From: DATGWF01 sp035299585
GTDB lineage: Bacteria; Actinomycetota; Actinomycetes; Actinomycetales; Microbacteriaceae
NCBI GenBank assembly: GCA_035299585.1
Contig: DATGWF010000077.1
Location: 10,692-74,691 of the forward strand
DNA length: 64,000 nt
Direction of reading: 5' to 3'
Positions within the stretch are counted from its first letter, which is position 1. Each line of letters starts with the position of its first letter. The translations under genes and the position numbers were made by a program. This document shows, in pieces, positions 10,281 through 18,938 of this stretch. The notes under the pieces were generated by a model. That model saw only the letters and a program-made list of their open reading frames with translations, did not search any database and had not been told where the DNA came from.

Positions 10281-11234
10281 CCGAGCGGTCCGGCTCCCAT
10301 CCCGCGCAGGTCGGACCCGTTCGGGAAGCGGCGTGCCCTCGTCGATGGCATGTTCGGCAATCCACGCCGCCGCGGTGAGTGTGACAATTGCGGCGAGTCG
10401 AAACCACAACAGGAGCGTGACCAGCACGACGAAGCTCGCCAGGAGCGGGTTTGGGATGCCGCCGACGATGACGTTGGACCCGACGACCTGGAGCCCGGTG
10501 AGTGTCGCCCCACCGAGGAGCACCCCTCCGGCCACGTCTCGGACTCCCAACTCGGCCCCCGAAAGTCGGCGGAACATGACCGCGAGCACGACGGTGTCGA
10601 TGACGAACACGACGCCAAGGCCGAGAGCCTGGGTGACGAGGCCACCGAGACCGAGATCGTCGGTCACACCGAGCCATCCCAGGAGCGCACCGAACAGTCG
10701 GGTGGAGGCCGTGGTGACGACAGCCCCGGCGACGAACATCGCACCGAAGGCGAGGGCGGCGATGACGTCGCGAATCCGCGTCCACACGAGCGACGAGTCG
10801 CTCTCGGGAAGGCCGAGCACGGCCCGGATGGCCAACCGTGAGGTCGTAATCCACGCACTCGCAGTCCAGAGCAGCACTCCGAGCGCGAGCACGCCACTGA
10901 GTCCGAGTTCGGCGACGCGTTGTTGGGTGAGGGCGATGAGTTGGTCCCGAGAGATGGCGCCCCCGTCGCCGATGAGTCCCGGGACGGTGGTGTTGAGCGT
11001 ATCGACGAGCGGGCCCAAGCGTGATTCGTCGGCGACGAACCAGGATCCAACCGTGACCAGACCGATGTACACGGCGGCAAAGGTGGCAAAGAGGGCTTGG
11101 TAGCTGACGCCGGCGCTGAGTAGCAGTCCGTTGCTGTCGATGACGCGGCGCCAGACTCGAGCCGGCAGTGAGTGCCAGACGCGACTCGCCATGCGCCGTG
11201 GCCACGATTGACCAGGTCGGTTCCCCTCCATCAC
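10278..11234 (-). CDS. YihY/virulence factor BrkB family inner-membrane protein
   Basis: A 318-residue polytopic protein with about six hydrophobic segments and the YihY core. Near the N-terminus RVIDSNGLLLSAGVSYQALFA corresponds to the family's conserved start of helix 1, and the C-terminal part has IPNPLLASFVVLVTLLLWF. The function is unsettled; the old RNase BN assignment has been withdrawn. GTG 11234 is directly followed by an ATG and preceded by TAGGCT 6 nt upstream, so a leaderless start is likely. In the same direction as xth-trpS. Confidence 0.88.
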   Translation of the reverse strand: MMEGNRPGQSWPRRMASRVWHSLPARVWRRVIDSNGLLLSAGVSYQALFATFAAVYIGLVTVGSWFVADESRLGPLVDTLNTTVPGLIGDGGAISRDQLIALTQQRVAELGLSGVLALGVLLWTASAWITTSRLAIRAVLGLPESDSSLVWTRIRDVIAALAFGAMFVAGAVVTTASTRLFGALLGWLGVTDDLGLGGLVTQALGLGVVFVIDTVVLAVMFRRLSGAELGVRDVAGGVLLGGATLTGLQVVGSNVIVGGIPNPLLASFVVLVTLLLWFRLAAIVTLTAAAWIAEHAIDEGTPLPERVRPARDGSRTAR

Positions 11235-11246
11235 GCGCTCAGCCTA
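11235..11246 (-). promoter_or_regulatory. Leaderless-type -10 element for the YihY gene
   Basis: TAGGCT (11246-11241 on the minus strand), 6-nt spacer, then GTG-ATG. Confidence 0.5.
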
Positions 11247-11281
11247 TCCGGCACCTTCTCGGACCACACCGCACAACGAGA

Positions 11282-11313
11282 AGCGGCTCGGTACCCAGGG
11301 GTACCGAGCCGCT
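11282..11313 (-). terminator. Intrinsic-type terminator after ptsH
   Basis: A perfect 14-bp stem (AGCGGCTCGGTACC and its complement) with a 4-nt CAGG loop lies 13 nt past the ptsH stop. Only weak T-content follows, as is common in actinobacteria. It also separates the PTS operon from the YihY promoter. Confidence 0.75.
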
Positions 11314-11326
11314 CCGCGTGACGGAT

Positions 11327-11599
11327 CTAGGCGTCGAGGTCAGATGCGAGCACAGCGGCGAGCTCATCGGCTACGCGCTCTGCGTCATCTCCCTCAACGA
11401 CCAGTTCCAGCGAGTCGCCGTGGCTCACAGCGAGGGCGAGCACCGCAAGGATGCTGGCGCCGTCGGCTGAGTCGCCACTGGCTTTGCTGATGGTTACCTC
11501 GTGGCCGCTGCCGCCGACCGCCTGAACGAACAGGCTGGCCGGACGGGCGTGCAGGCCGACGCGGGAACCAACGGTCACAGAACGAGTTGCCTTAGGCAA
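11327..11599 (-). CDS. ptsH: Phosphocarrier protein HPr
   Basis: Small cytoplasmic phosphotransferase of the PTS, accepting phosphate from enzyme I (ptsI, nearby) and passing it to IIA. The 90-residue product contains the active-site His in GLHARPASLFV and the central ASILAVLAL helix, where a serine occupies the Ser46-like position. The start is taken as TTG 11599 (MPKATRSV), because GGAGGA lies at good distance and the length is then normal; it overlaps the IIC stop by 8 nt. Last gene of the fructose PTS operon. Confidence 0.92.
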   Translation of the reverse strand: MPKATRSVTVGSRVGLHARPASLFVQAVGGSGHEVTISKASGDSADGASILAVLALAVSHGDSLELVVEGDDAERVADELAAVLASDLDA

Positions 11600-12743
11600 T
11601 CGCTTCCTCCAGCTCTTCGTCGCTTGCGGCGTTCTCGCCCTTGCCAAGACCCTTGGCAACGATGACGAGGAGCGCGGTCACGACGGTGCCGATGGCGACA
11701 GCGAGGAGCCACATGAGCGGGCTCGACACCATGCCAGCAACCCAGATGCCACCGTGCGGTGCGCGGCTGCCGACCTGGAACAGGCCGACGAGAGCACCGG
11801 TGACGCCCGAACCGATCATGATCGAGGGGATCACGCGAATCGGGTCAGCTGCAGCGAACGGAATGGCACCTTCGGTGATGAACGATGCGCCGAGCACCCA
11901 GCCAGCGTTACCGGCCTGACGCTCCGACTTCGAGAACAGGTTCTTGCGAAGCGCGGTTGCGAGGGCGAGACCGAGCGGCGGGGTCATGCCGGCAGCCATG
12001 ACGATTGCCATGATGACGAGCTTCGGGTCGTTCGGTGCAGCGTCTGCGCCAGCCTCGGTGAGGAGGGCAACAGCGGTGGTGTATGCCACCTTGTTGACCG
12101 GGCCACCCATGTCGAATGCCATCATGAGGCCGAGGAGGACACCGAGCAGAGCCAGGTTGCCACCGGTCAGGCCGGCCATCCAGGTCTTGAGCGCCTCGAG
12201 GACGGTTGCCACCGGAACACCGATGACGGTAATCATCAGAACGGCGACGATGAACGACGACACGATCGGGATGATCAGGACCGGCATGAGCGGAGCAATG
12301 CCGCGCGGCAAGCGGAGCTTGGCGAGGTAGTGTGCAGCAGCACCGGCGAGCAGACCACCGGCGATAGCGCCGAGGAAGCCCGAGCCGTTGTTGATGGCGA
12401 TGAAGCCAGCAAGGAAGCCCGGAACGAGGCCCGGACGGTCGGCGATTGCATACGCGATGAACATGGCGAGCACGGGGACCGCGAAGGTCAGCCCGAACTT
12501 ACCGAGGCTCGCGAAGAGTCGCGCCCAGCCCATTTGCGTGGTGAGGTTGACCGCTGCTTCGCCGTCGTGCCCACCGAGGTAGGCCTGCCAGCTCCAGTCC
12601 CACTTACCGAGGTCGAACCCGCCGAGTGCGAAACCGATTGCAAGGAAGATGCCGCCAGCGGCGACGATCGGGATCATGTAGGACACACCGGTCATCAGCC
12701 AAAGGCGGAGACGGGTGCCCGGTCCCATAGTTGAACTACTCAA
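11592..12743 (-). CDS. PTS fructose-specific EIIC component
   Basis: Membrane channel of the fructose phosphotransferase system. The 383-residue protein has about nine or ten hydrophobic helices and the FruA-type IIC signature AFDMGGPVNKVAY plus GMTPPLGLALA. The start is TTG 12743, supported by GGAGG 5 nt upstream; the internal ATG at 12728 lacks a comparable site. Acidic residues (DEELEEAIA) end the protein, overlapping ptsH. In many actinobacteria IIA, IIB and IIC are one polypeptide; here they are three genes. Confidence 0.92.
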   Translation of the reverse strand: MSSSTMGPGTRLRLWLMTGVSYMIPIVAAGGIFLAIGFALGGFDLGKWDWSWQAYLGGHDGEAAVNLTTQMGWARLFASLGKFGLTFAVPVLAMFIAYAIADRPGLVPGFLAGFIAINNGSGFLGAIAGGLLAGAAAHYLAKLRLPRGIAPLMPVLIIPIVSSFIVAVLMITVIGVPVATVLEALKTWMAGLTGGNLALLGVLLGLMMAFDMGGPVNKVAYTTAVALLTEAGADAAPNDPKLVIMAIVMAAGMTPPLGLALATALRKNLFSKSERQAGNAGWVLGASFITEGAIPFAAADPIRVIPSIMIGSGVTGALVGLFQVGSRAPHGGIWVAGMVSSPLMWLLAVAIGTVVTALLVIVAKGLGKGENAASDEELEEAIA

Positions 12744-12783
12744 TTGAAGCCTCCAATGCTTCTTTGCGTTAGGGGGTGGTGCT

Positions 12784-13203
12784 TTAACCGAAGAGCTTTC
12801 CGAAGAAGCCCTTCTTTTCGCCGGCCGCAGGCTTCTCAGCCTTCGGGGCAGCTGCGGGCTGAGCCGCTTCGCCTGCTCCGACGATTTCTGCCGTACCGTC
12901 CGTTGCGGACTTCACGGCCTCAGCGACGACGTTGTCCGCGTCGCTGAGAGCTTTGGATACGCCGACGCGCAGCACGGGCTTGCCGTTGAAACGGCTGCGC
13001 TGCTTGACCTCGAGGTCGGCGGCGAAAATGACCACGTCAGCTGCGTCAATGACGGACTGCTTGATCGGGGTCGATCCGGCCGAGCCCTGGGTCTCGACGG
13101 CGATGGTGTGGCCGGCACGCTTCGCGGCCTGCTCGAGCGCTTCGGCAGCCATGTAGGTGTGGGCGATGCCGGTGATGCAGCTGGTTACGGCGACGATGTT
13201 CAT
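12784..13203 (-). CDS. PTS fructose-specific EIIB component with linker-like tail
   Basis: Phosphotransfer domain carrying the catalytic cysteine in AVTSCITGIAHTYMAAEALE near the N-terminus, which is the FruA IIB signature. The B domain occupies about residues 1-100. The remaining roughly 35 residues are Ala/Pro/Lys-rich and end KKGFFGKLFG, resembling an interdomain linker. This suggests the gene arose by fission of a IIABC fusion, which is inference. ATGA overlap with IIA upstream; 40 nt separate it from IIC. Confidence 0.93.
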   Translation of the reverse strand: MNIVAVTSCITGIAHTYMAAEALEQAAKRAGHTIAVETQGSAGSTPIKQSVIDAADVVIFAADLEVKQRSRFNGKPVLRVGVSKALSDADNVVAEAVKSATDGTAEIVGAGEAAQPAAAPKAEKPAAGEKKGFFGKLFG

Positions 13204-13658
13204 GCCTGAACCTCTTTCTGGATGATGGCGGCGATTTCGGCGCCGCTGGTGGCGTCGCGGAGCGACTGGCGGAAGTCCTCGTGCACGAGCTTGCGGGCGA
13301 GTGCGGCGAGGATTGTGAGGTGACGATCGTCGGCCCCGTCGGGAGCGGCAATCAGGAAGATCAGGTGGGCGGGGCCGTCCGGGGCGCCGAAGTCGATGCC
13401 GGCCTGCGTGGTGCCCACGGCGACGCTCGGGGTGACGACGCCAGCCGAGCGGGCGTGGGGGATACCGATACCACCGTGCAGGCCGGTCGCCATCTGGGCT
13501 TCGCGGGCACGCACATCGGCAAGGAAGACCTCGAGGTCGCTCACGCGACCAGCGGCCTGCAGGGTGTCCGCAAGTTCGCGGATGGCGTCGTCTTTCGTCG
13601 TGGCCTGGAGGCCGACAACGACGATGTGTTCGTCGGTCAGTGCCGGTGCTGCGGTCAT
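13200..13658 (-). CDS. PTS fructose-specific EIIA component
   Basis: Cytoplasmic 152-residue IIA domain of the fructose/mannitol family. The phospho-accepting His is in GGIGIPHARSAGV, and the segments GIDFGAPDGPAHLIFLIAAP and HLTILAALARKL are typical. It receives phosphate from HPr and passes it to IIB. ATG 13658 has AAGGAG 11 nt upstream; earlier in-frame sequence is GC-rich read-through of fruK. It overlaps fruK by 4 nt and IIB by 4 nt. Confidence 0.94.
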   Translation of the reverse strand: MTAAPALTDEHIVVVGLQATTKDDAIRELADTLQAAGRVSDLEVFLADVRAREAQMATGLHGGIGIPHARSAGVVTPSVAVGTTQAGIDFGAPDGPAHLIFLIAAPDGADDRHLTILAALARKLVHEDFRQSLRDATSGAEIAAIIQKEVQA

Positions 13659-14641
13659 GCGTGGAGCTCCTTGATTGATGTGGTCAGGGGAACGTCGGCG
13701 CGCAGCACCACCTCGCCCGGGCGGATGAGGTCCGGGGATGGCACCGTTGTCGCGGGAAGTTGAACTGCGGCCGTACCCCATGCGACGGCCGAAACCAGGC
13801 GCGCCGCAAGGGGGTCGACTTCGGCGGCACCATCGTGTCGAGCGCGGGCGTCGTCGGCGAGAAAGCCCGCGAGCGTGCAATCGCCGGCACCGACCGTGCT
13901 GTCGGGAACGACCGGCGGGTGGCCCGCCCACAGGACGCGTTCGCGATTAACGAGAAGTGCACCATTCGCACCGAGGCTGACCAGGATGCACGCGCCGGGT
14001 CCCCCGGGGAGCGACCGGCAGAATTCAACGACCGCACCGACCGTGTCGAGTGAGCGTTCGGCGAGATCCTCGAGTTCTTCCAGGTTGGGCTTGAGCAGGT
14101 CGGCAACACCGGCGTGAGCCACGGCTCCAAGGGCTTCGCCAGACGCGTCCACAGCGAAACGCACGTTGGCTTCGCGGGCGAGCGTGCCGAGTTGGACGTA
14201 GAAGTCACTGTCCACTCCGCCCGGGAGCGAGCCCGCCGCGACAAGCCAAGCAGGCCCGGTAGCGAGGGCTTCTCGAACGCGTTCGGTCAGAGCTTCGACT
14301 TCGGCGGGGGACAGTGTTGGTCCGGCCTGGTTGATCTTGGTCGTTTCGCCCGAGCCGTCCACGACGGTGATGTTTTGGCGCACTTCGCCGGCAATGTGGA
14401 TGCTCTGGGTCGGAACGCCCAGCTTGCCGAGTGAATCGATAATCCAGGCACCGCCGGATCGGTCGGCCGGGAACACCGCACTCGTGACGATGCCGTTGCG
14501 CGTCAGTGCCCTCGCGACGTTGATCCCCTTGCCGGCCGGGTCTTTGCTCGTGGCAGTGGCGCGGTTCACTTCGCCGACGATGAAGCTCGGAACCTCGACC
14601 GTGATGTCGATGGAGGGGTTGGCGGTGACGGTGACGATCAT
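13655..14641 (-). CDS. fruK: 1-phosphofructokinase
   Basis: PfkB-family kinase that converts fructose 1-phosphate from the PTS into fructose 1,6-bisphosphate. The 328-residue protein opens MIVTVTANPSIDITVEVP, contains the PfkB-1 region DPAGKGINVARALTRNG and the C-terminal anion hole/catalytic base in TVGAGDCTLAGFL. Length and motifs fit FruK rather than ribokinase. It overlaps fruR upstream and IIA downstream by 4 nt each. Confidence 0.95.
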   Translation of the reverse strand: MIVTVTANPSIDITVEVPSFIVGEVNRATATSKDPAGKGINVARALTRNGIVTSAVFPADRSGGAWIIDSLGKLGVPTQSIHIAGEVRQNITVVDGSGETTKINQAGPTLSPAEVEALTERVREALATGPAWLVAAGSLPGGVDSDFYVQLGTLAREANVRFAVDASGEALGAVAHAGVADLLKPNLEELEDLAERSLDTVGAVVEFCRSLPGGPGACILVSLGANGALLVNRERVLWAGHPPVVPDSTVGAGDCTLAGFLADDARARHDGAAEVDPLAARLVSAVAWGTAAVQLPATTVPSPDLIRPGEVVLRADVPLTTSIKELHA

Positions 14642-15399
14642 GCGCGGACCACGTCCACTCCGGCCGCCTCAATCTCTGCCGCGAGTTCTGCGTCGAGTTC
14701 GTTGTCGGTGATGATGCAGTCGATGGCTGCGAGTGGCGCGACCACGCCAAAGTCTTCACGACCGAATTTGGTGTGGTCGGCGAGCACGACGGTTCGGCGA
14801 GCGGAGGCAATGAGCTGGGACTTCACCCGAGCCTCCTCAATGTCGGGGGTTGTCAGTCCGCGACTGGCCGTGATGCCGTTCGTTCCGATGAACGCAACAT
14901 CGACCGCGACCTTGCGCAGCGTCTCGTTCGCCCAGGCGCCGACCGTCGCGAGCGTCAGCTGACGGACGTGCCCGCCGAGAACGTGCAGGTCAATGTTCGG
15001 GCGGGTTGCCAGCTGTGCGGCAATCGGGAGGGAGTTCGTCACAACCGTCAGGTTCGTCTCGGTGGGAAGGAGCTCAGCCAGGCGAGCGGTCGTGGTTCCA
15101 GCATCAAAGAGGACCGAGCCGTTCTCGGGAATTTCGGCGAGCGCGGCGCGGGCGATGCGTTCCTTCTCCGATGTGAGCAGGCCTTCGCGGTCTGCGACCG
15201 GGGGCTCGATGCTCAGGCGTTCCATCGGAATCGCTCCACCGTGGGCACGCTGAACGAGACCACGACGTTCCATGAGGGTAAGGTCGCGGCGGATCGTTTC
15301 CGGCGTGACGTTGAAGTCTTCGGCGAGCGAGCGCACTTCCACCCGGCCGTCGCGGCGGGCGCGCGTCAGGATGGCCTGTTGGCGTTCCGGAGCGTACAT
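14638..15399 (-). CDS. fruR: DeoR-family transcriptional regulator, probable fructose-operon repressor
   Basis: 253 residues. The N-terminal winged helix-turn-helix reads MYAPERQQAILTRARR, then SLAEDFNVTPETIRRDL and RRGLVQRAHGGAI, the DeoR signature. The C-terminal DeoRC sugar-phosphate sensor has SVLFDAGTTTARLAELL and the FIGTNGITASRGLTTPD segment. It is the first gene of the fruK-PTS operon and divergent from ptsI, so it most likely controls both from the AT-rich region between them, with fructose 1-phosphate as effector. The effector is inferred from characterised relatives. Confidence 0.88.
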   Translation of the reverse strand: MYAPERQQAILTRARRDGRVEVRSLAEDFNVTPETIRRDLTLMERRGLVQRAHGGAIPMERLSIEPPVADREGLLTSEKERIARAALAEIPENGSVLFDAGTTTARLAELLPTETNLTVVTNSLPIAAQLATRPNIDLHVLGGHVRQLTLATVGAWANETLRKVAVDVAFIGTNGITASRGLTTPDIEEARVKSQLIASARRTVVLADHTKFGREDFGVVAPLAAIDCIITDNELDAELAAEIEAAGVDVVRA

Positions 15400-15451
15400 G
15401 CGACCTCGTTGTCAGTCCTGGGAACCGGAGCGCACGCGCTCAGGTGATTGC

Positions 15452-15523
15452 CAGGATAAATGTTGATTTGTCTGTTTTTACATCCGTTTGTGATTGATTG
15501 TCAAGCAACTCGCGGGGTATTCT
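15452..15523. promoter_or_regulatory. Divergent fruR / ptsI promoter and operator region
   Basis: An AT-rich island in otherwise GC-rich sequence. It holds two copies of a GATT(T)GTC direct repeat (15465-15472 and 15496-15502) plus an intervening GTTTGTGATT. A candidate minus-strand -10 TATCCT lies at 15457-15452 and a plus-strand -10 TATTCT at 15518-15523. The repeats are plausible FruR sites, but this is not demonstrated. Confidence 0.45.
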
Positions 15524-15577
15524 TTCCGAGCCGTTCCGTTCTCTTGCGAATGGCTCGAGTGCGAGAAGGATGGAACG

Positions 15578-17218
15578 ATGGAGCTCAGCGGAGTAGGCGT
15601 CGGTCGCGGTATTGCCGCAGGCAAGGTCGTACGGATGCCGGAACCGCTCGCCGAGCCCGCCGACGTCACGCCCACGCAGACGCCCGACGAAGCGAAGGCC
15701 GCGGTCGCCGCAGCGGCTTCGGCGGTGAGCGAGTGGCTCGCCCACCGCGGCGCGCGAGCGGGCGGAGCCGCACAAGAGGTGCTCGACGCCCAGGCCATGA
15801 TGGCCAAAGATCCGGCGCTCGCCAAAGACATCGCCAAGCGCATCGACACCGGAAAGACCGCCGAGCGTGCCGTCTTCGAAGCGTTCGCGGCCTTCCAAGC
15901 CATGCTCGAAGGCATCGGCGGATACATGGCGGAGCGTGCAGCGGACCTCGCTGACGTCTCCCAGCGGGTCATCGCCCAGTTGCGAGGAGTACCCGCACCG
16001 GGTGTCCCCGAGAGCGACGAGCCGTTCATCCTCGTCGCACGCGACCTCGCTCCGGCAGATACTGCACTGTTGAACTTCGACATCGTGCAGGCGCTCATCA
16101 CCCGTGACGGCGGACCGACCTCCCACACCGCGATTCTCGCCCGCGCAAAGTCCATCCCGGCGATCGTCGGCGTTGTCGGCGCCGAGGACCTGGCCGACGG
16201 CACCAACGTCATCGTCGACGCCGCGAACGGCGTGGTCTCGGTCGACCCGGACCCGCGCGCAATCGAGGACGCCCTCGCCCGGCGCGAGGCGTGGCTGTCC
16301 GCCGCACACGCCCCGGCCACCCCGGGCGAACTCGCAGACGGCACCAAGGTGCCGCTGTTGGCCAATATCGGATCCGCAGAGGATGCGCCCGCCGCGCTCG
16401 CCGCGGGTGCCGAGGGTGTCGGTCTGTTCCGCACCGAGTTCCTGTTTCTCGACGCCAACACGGCCCCCTCGGTGGGCGCACAAACCGTCGCCTACAAGGC
16501 CGTGTTCGACGCATTCGCCGGCAAGAAGGTCGTGGTGCGCGCGCTCGACGCCGGGGCCGACAAGCCCCTCGCCTTCTTGAACGACGCGCACGAAGAGAAC
16601 CCCGCCCTCGGTCTGCGCGGCTTGCGCGCGCTCCGCGTCAAGGAGAACATCCTGCGTGACCAGCTCGAAGCGCTCGTCGCCGCCGAACGTGACTCCGGCG
16701 CCGAAGTGTGGGTCATGGCCCCGATGGTGTCCGACGCCGAAGAGACCGGGTACTTTGTCGACCTGGCCCGCGAGCTCGGGGTCAAGGTCGCCGGTGTCAT
16801 GGCCGAGGTGCCATCGCTCGCACTCGTGGCGGACCAGGTGCTCGAGGCGGCCGATTTTGTCTCCATTGGAACGAACGACCTCACCCAGTACACCCTCGCC
16901 GCCGATCGCATGCTCGGCACCGTTGCGAGCTACCAGGACCCGTGGCATCCCGCAGTGCTCCGCCTGGTCAAGCAGCTCGGTGACGCCGGTGCGGCCGCGG
17001 GCAAGCCCGTCGGGGTGTGTGGCGAAGCGGCCGCCGATCCGGACCTCGCAGTGGTGCTCGTCGGCCTCGGCGTGACCACGCTCTCGATGACCGCTGCCGC
17101 GATCGCCGATGTGCGAGCCGCACTCAAGGCCGTCACGCTCGAAGACGCGAAGGCGAAAGCCGAAGCGGCCCTCGGTGGACGCACCGCCGCAGAGGCACGT
17201 GCCCGCGCGACCGACTGA
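15578..17218 (+). CDS. ptsI: PTS enzyme I (phosphoenolpyruvate-protein phosphotransferase)
   Basis: First PTS enzyme: autophosphorylates on histidine with PEP and transfers to HPr. The 546-residue protein begins MELSGVGVGRGIAAGKVV. It has the active-site block GGPTSHTAILARAKSIPA (His near residue 190), the PEP-binding segments GVGLFRTEFLF and FVSIGTNDLTQYT, and the C-terminal catalytic Cys in GVCGEAAADP. The ATG at 15578 is chosen with AGAAGGA 8 nt upstream; the open frame continues upstream into the regulatory region. Divergent from the fructose operon. Confidence 0.95.
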   Translation: MELSGVGVGRGIAAGKVVRMPEPLAEPADVTPTQTPDEAKAAVAAAASAVSEWLAHRGARAGGAAQEVLDAQAMMAKDPALAKDIAKRIDTGKTAERAVFEAFAAFQAMLEGIGGYMAERAADLADVSQRVIAQLRGVPAPGVPESDEPFILVARDLAPADTALLNFDIVQALITRDGGPTSHTAILARAKSIPAIVGVVGAEDLADGTNVIVDAANGVVSVDPDPRAIEDALARREAWLSAAHAPATPGELADGTKVPLLANIGSAEDAPAALAAGAEGVGLFRTEFLFLDANTAPSVGAQTVAYKAVFDAFAGKKVVVRALDAGADKPLAFLNDAHEENPALGLRGLRALRVKENILRDQLEALVAAERDSGAEVWVMAPMVSDAEETGYFVDLARELGVKVAGVMAEVPSLALVADQVLEAADFVSIGTNDLTQYTLAADRMLGTVASYQDPWHPAVLRLVKQLGDAGAAAGKPVGVCGEAAADPDLAVVLVGLGVTTLSMTAAAIADVRAALKAVTLEDAKAKAEAALGGRTAAEARARATD

Positions 17219-17222
17219 ACCC

Positions 17223-17228
17223 TAGACT
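17223..17228 (+). promoter_or_regulatory. Candidate -10 element of the glpD-glpK operon
   Basis: TAGACT just after the ptsI stop, 25 nt upstream of the glpD ATG and followed by a clear GAGGTGAGGGG ribosome binding site. This predicts a short leadered transcript independent of ptsI. Confidence 0.4.
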
Positions 17229-17253
17229 TGAGTCCCACGAGGTGAGGGGACCC

Positions 17254-18936
17254 ATGGCACGCGCAGAGCGCCCGAGTGTGGCACGGCTTCGTGCGCGACC
17301 TCGCGCCGACGTGCTCATCATTGGTGGCGGCATCAACGGCATCGCCACCGCGTGGGATTTGGCGCTTCAGGGAGTCGATGTCGCGCTCGTCGAGCGCAAC
17401 GATTTCGTGTCGGGCGCCTCGGCCGCATCGAGCCACATGGTCCACGGCGGCATCCGATACCTCGAAAACGGCGAGTTCCGGCTCGTCCACGAGGCGGTCG
17501 TCGAGCGCAACGCGCTCCTCAAGACCGCTCCGCATCTCGTCCGTCCGCTCCCGACGACCATCCCCATTTTTTCGACGTTCAGTGGCATCATCGCGGCGCC
17601 CTTCCGCCGGCTCATCAACCACGGCGCCGCCGCGCCGCGCGAGCGTGGCGCACTGCTCATCAAGATTGGCCTTGCCATCTACGACACCTTCTCGCGGGCC
17701 GGTGGCACCGTGCCTAGGCACCGCTTCCGGAACCGTTGGGAAGCGCGATCAGCCTTCCCGCAGCTCAATCGGAGCGTCCGATATACGGCCACCTATTTCG
17801 ACGCCTCGATGCGCGACCCGGAACGACTCGCCCTCGACGTGCTCACCGACGCGCAGGCAGCAGGTGCTCGCTCCGCTAATTACGTGAGCGCGGTTGCAGC
17901 CGGACCCGACGGTATCCGGCTGCGAGACGAGCGCGATGGCGGCGAGTTCGACTTCCAGGCCCGACTCGTTATCAATGCCACCGGCCCTTGGACGGACCTC
18001 ACCAATGCGGCGCTCGGCACGCCGAGCCAGTTCATGGGCGGCACCAAGGGCTCGCACATCGTCGTCAAGCATCCCGAGCTCCTGCAAGCCACCCACGGGA
18101 ATGAAATCTTCTTCGAGCACTCCGATGGCCGCATCGTGCTCATCTACCCACTCAACGGGCGGGTCATCATCGGCACGACCGACATCGAAGCGGACCCCCG
18201 TGAACCGGCGGTGTGCACCGAGCAGGAAATCGCCTACTTCTTCGACCTGGTGAAGCACGTGTTCCCGAACATCACGCTCCGTCGCGACGACATCGTGTTC
18301 AGTTTCTCGGGTATTCGACCGCTCCCGGCCCACGGCGACCTGGCCCCCGGGTTCGTTTCGCGCGACTACCGTATCGAAGCGGGCGTCGTCGCGGGCATGC
18401 CGCTGCTCAGTCTCGTCGGCGGAAAATGGACCACCTTCCGCGCCTCGGCCGAGCATCTCGCCTCTGACGCGCTCTCGGTCCTGCGCCACCGACGCCGTCG
18501 CTCGACGCAGGGGATCGCCATCGGCGGCGGCCGCGGATTCCCGATGACGCCGGGTGCGCGCTCGCGCTGGGTGGCCGCGCATCGCGGCGGGCACGACGTC
18601 GAGTTCGCCGAGCGACTGCTCGACCGCTACGGCACGCGCGCTACCCAGCTCCTCAAGGCCATTCCTGCCGGCGAGCCCGAACTCGCCCACACGCCCGGGT
18701 ACACCCCGACGGAGCTTGCCTGGCTCGCCGAAAACGAGCAGGCCGCGACCCTCGCCGACATGGTGCTGCGTCGCACGAGTATCGCCTTCCGCGGCGGACT
18801 CACGCGCGCCGCCCTACGCGAGATTGCCGCCGCAATCGCTCCCGTGCTGGGCTGGACAGACCGCGATTGCGCCCGCGAGACTGGAGCGACCGTCGAAGTT
18901 TTGGCGGTCCGCCACCTCGTTACCGTCGAAGGGTAG
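17254..18936 (+). CDS. glpD: Aerobic glycerol-3-phosphate dehydrogenase
   Basis: FAD-dependent, membrane-associated oxidation of glycerol 3-phosphate to dihydroxyacetone phosphate, feeding electrons to menaquinone. The 560-residue protein has the Rossmann motif IIGGGINGIATAWDLALQG at about residue 23, the GlpD segments SSHMVHGGIRYLENGEFRL and GTTDIEADP, and a C-terminal DAO_C helical domain. ATG 17254 follows GAGGGG; the frame is open upstream in ptsI but unused. The stop is 2 nt before the glpK start, so the two form an operon for glycerol use. No glycerol facilitator gene is present here. Confidence 0.95.
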   Translation: MARAERPSVARLRARPRADVLIIGGGINGIATAWDLALQGVDVALVERNDFVSGASAASSHMVHGGIRYLENGEFRLVHEAVVERNALLKTAPHLVRPLPTTIPIFSTFSGIIAAPFRRLINHGAAAPRERGALLIKIGLAIYDTFSRAGGTVPRHRFRNRWEARSAFPQLNRSVRYTATYFDASMRDPERLALDVLTDAQAAGARSANYVSAVAAGPDGIRLRDERDGGEFDFQARLVINATGPWTDLTNAALGTPSQFMGGTKGSHIVVKHPELLQATHGNEIFFEHSDGRIVLIYPLNGRVIIGTTDIEADPREPAVCTEQEIAYFFDLVKHVFPNITLRRDDIVFSFSGIRPLPAHGDLAPGFVSRDYRIEAGVVAGMPLLSLVGGKWTTFRASAEHLASDALSVLRHRRRRSTQGIAIGGGRGFPMTPGARSRWVAAHRGGHDVEFAERLLDRYGTRATQLLKAIPAGEPELAHTPGYTPTELAWLAENEQAATLADMVLRRTSIAFRGGLTRAALREIAAAIAPVLGWTDRDCARETGATVEVLAVRHLVTVEG

Positions 18937-18938
18937 CC

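Noticed and set aside
15440..16948. 502-codon minus-strand ORF opposite ptsI
   Set aside because: Antisense shadow. The plus frame encodes complete enzyme I, and the minus product is low-complexity Gly/Arg/Val.
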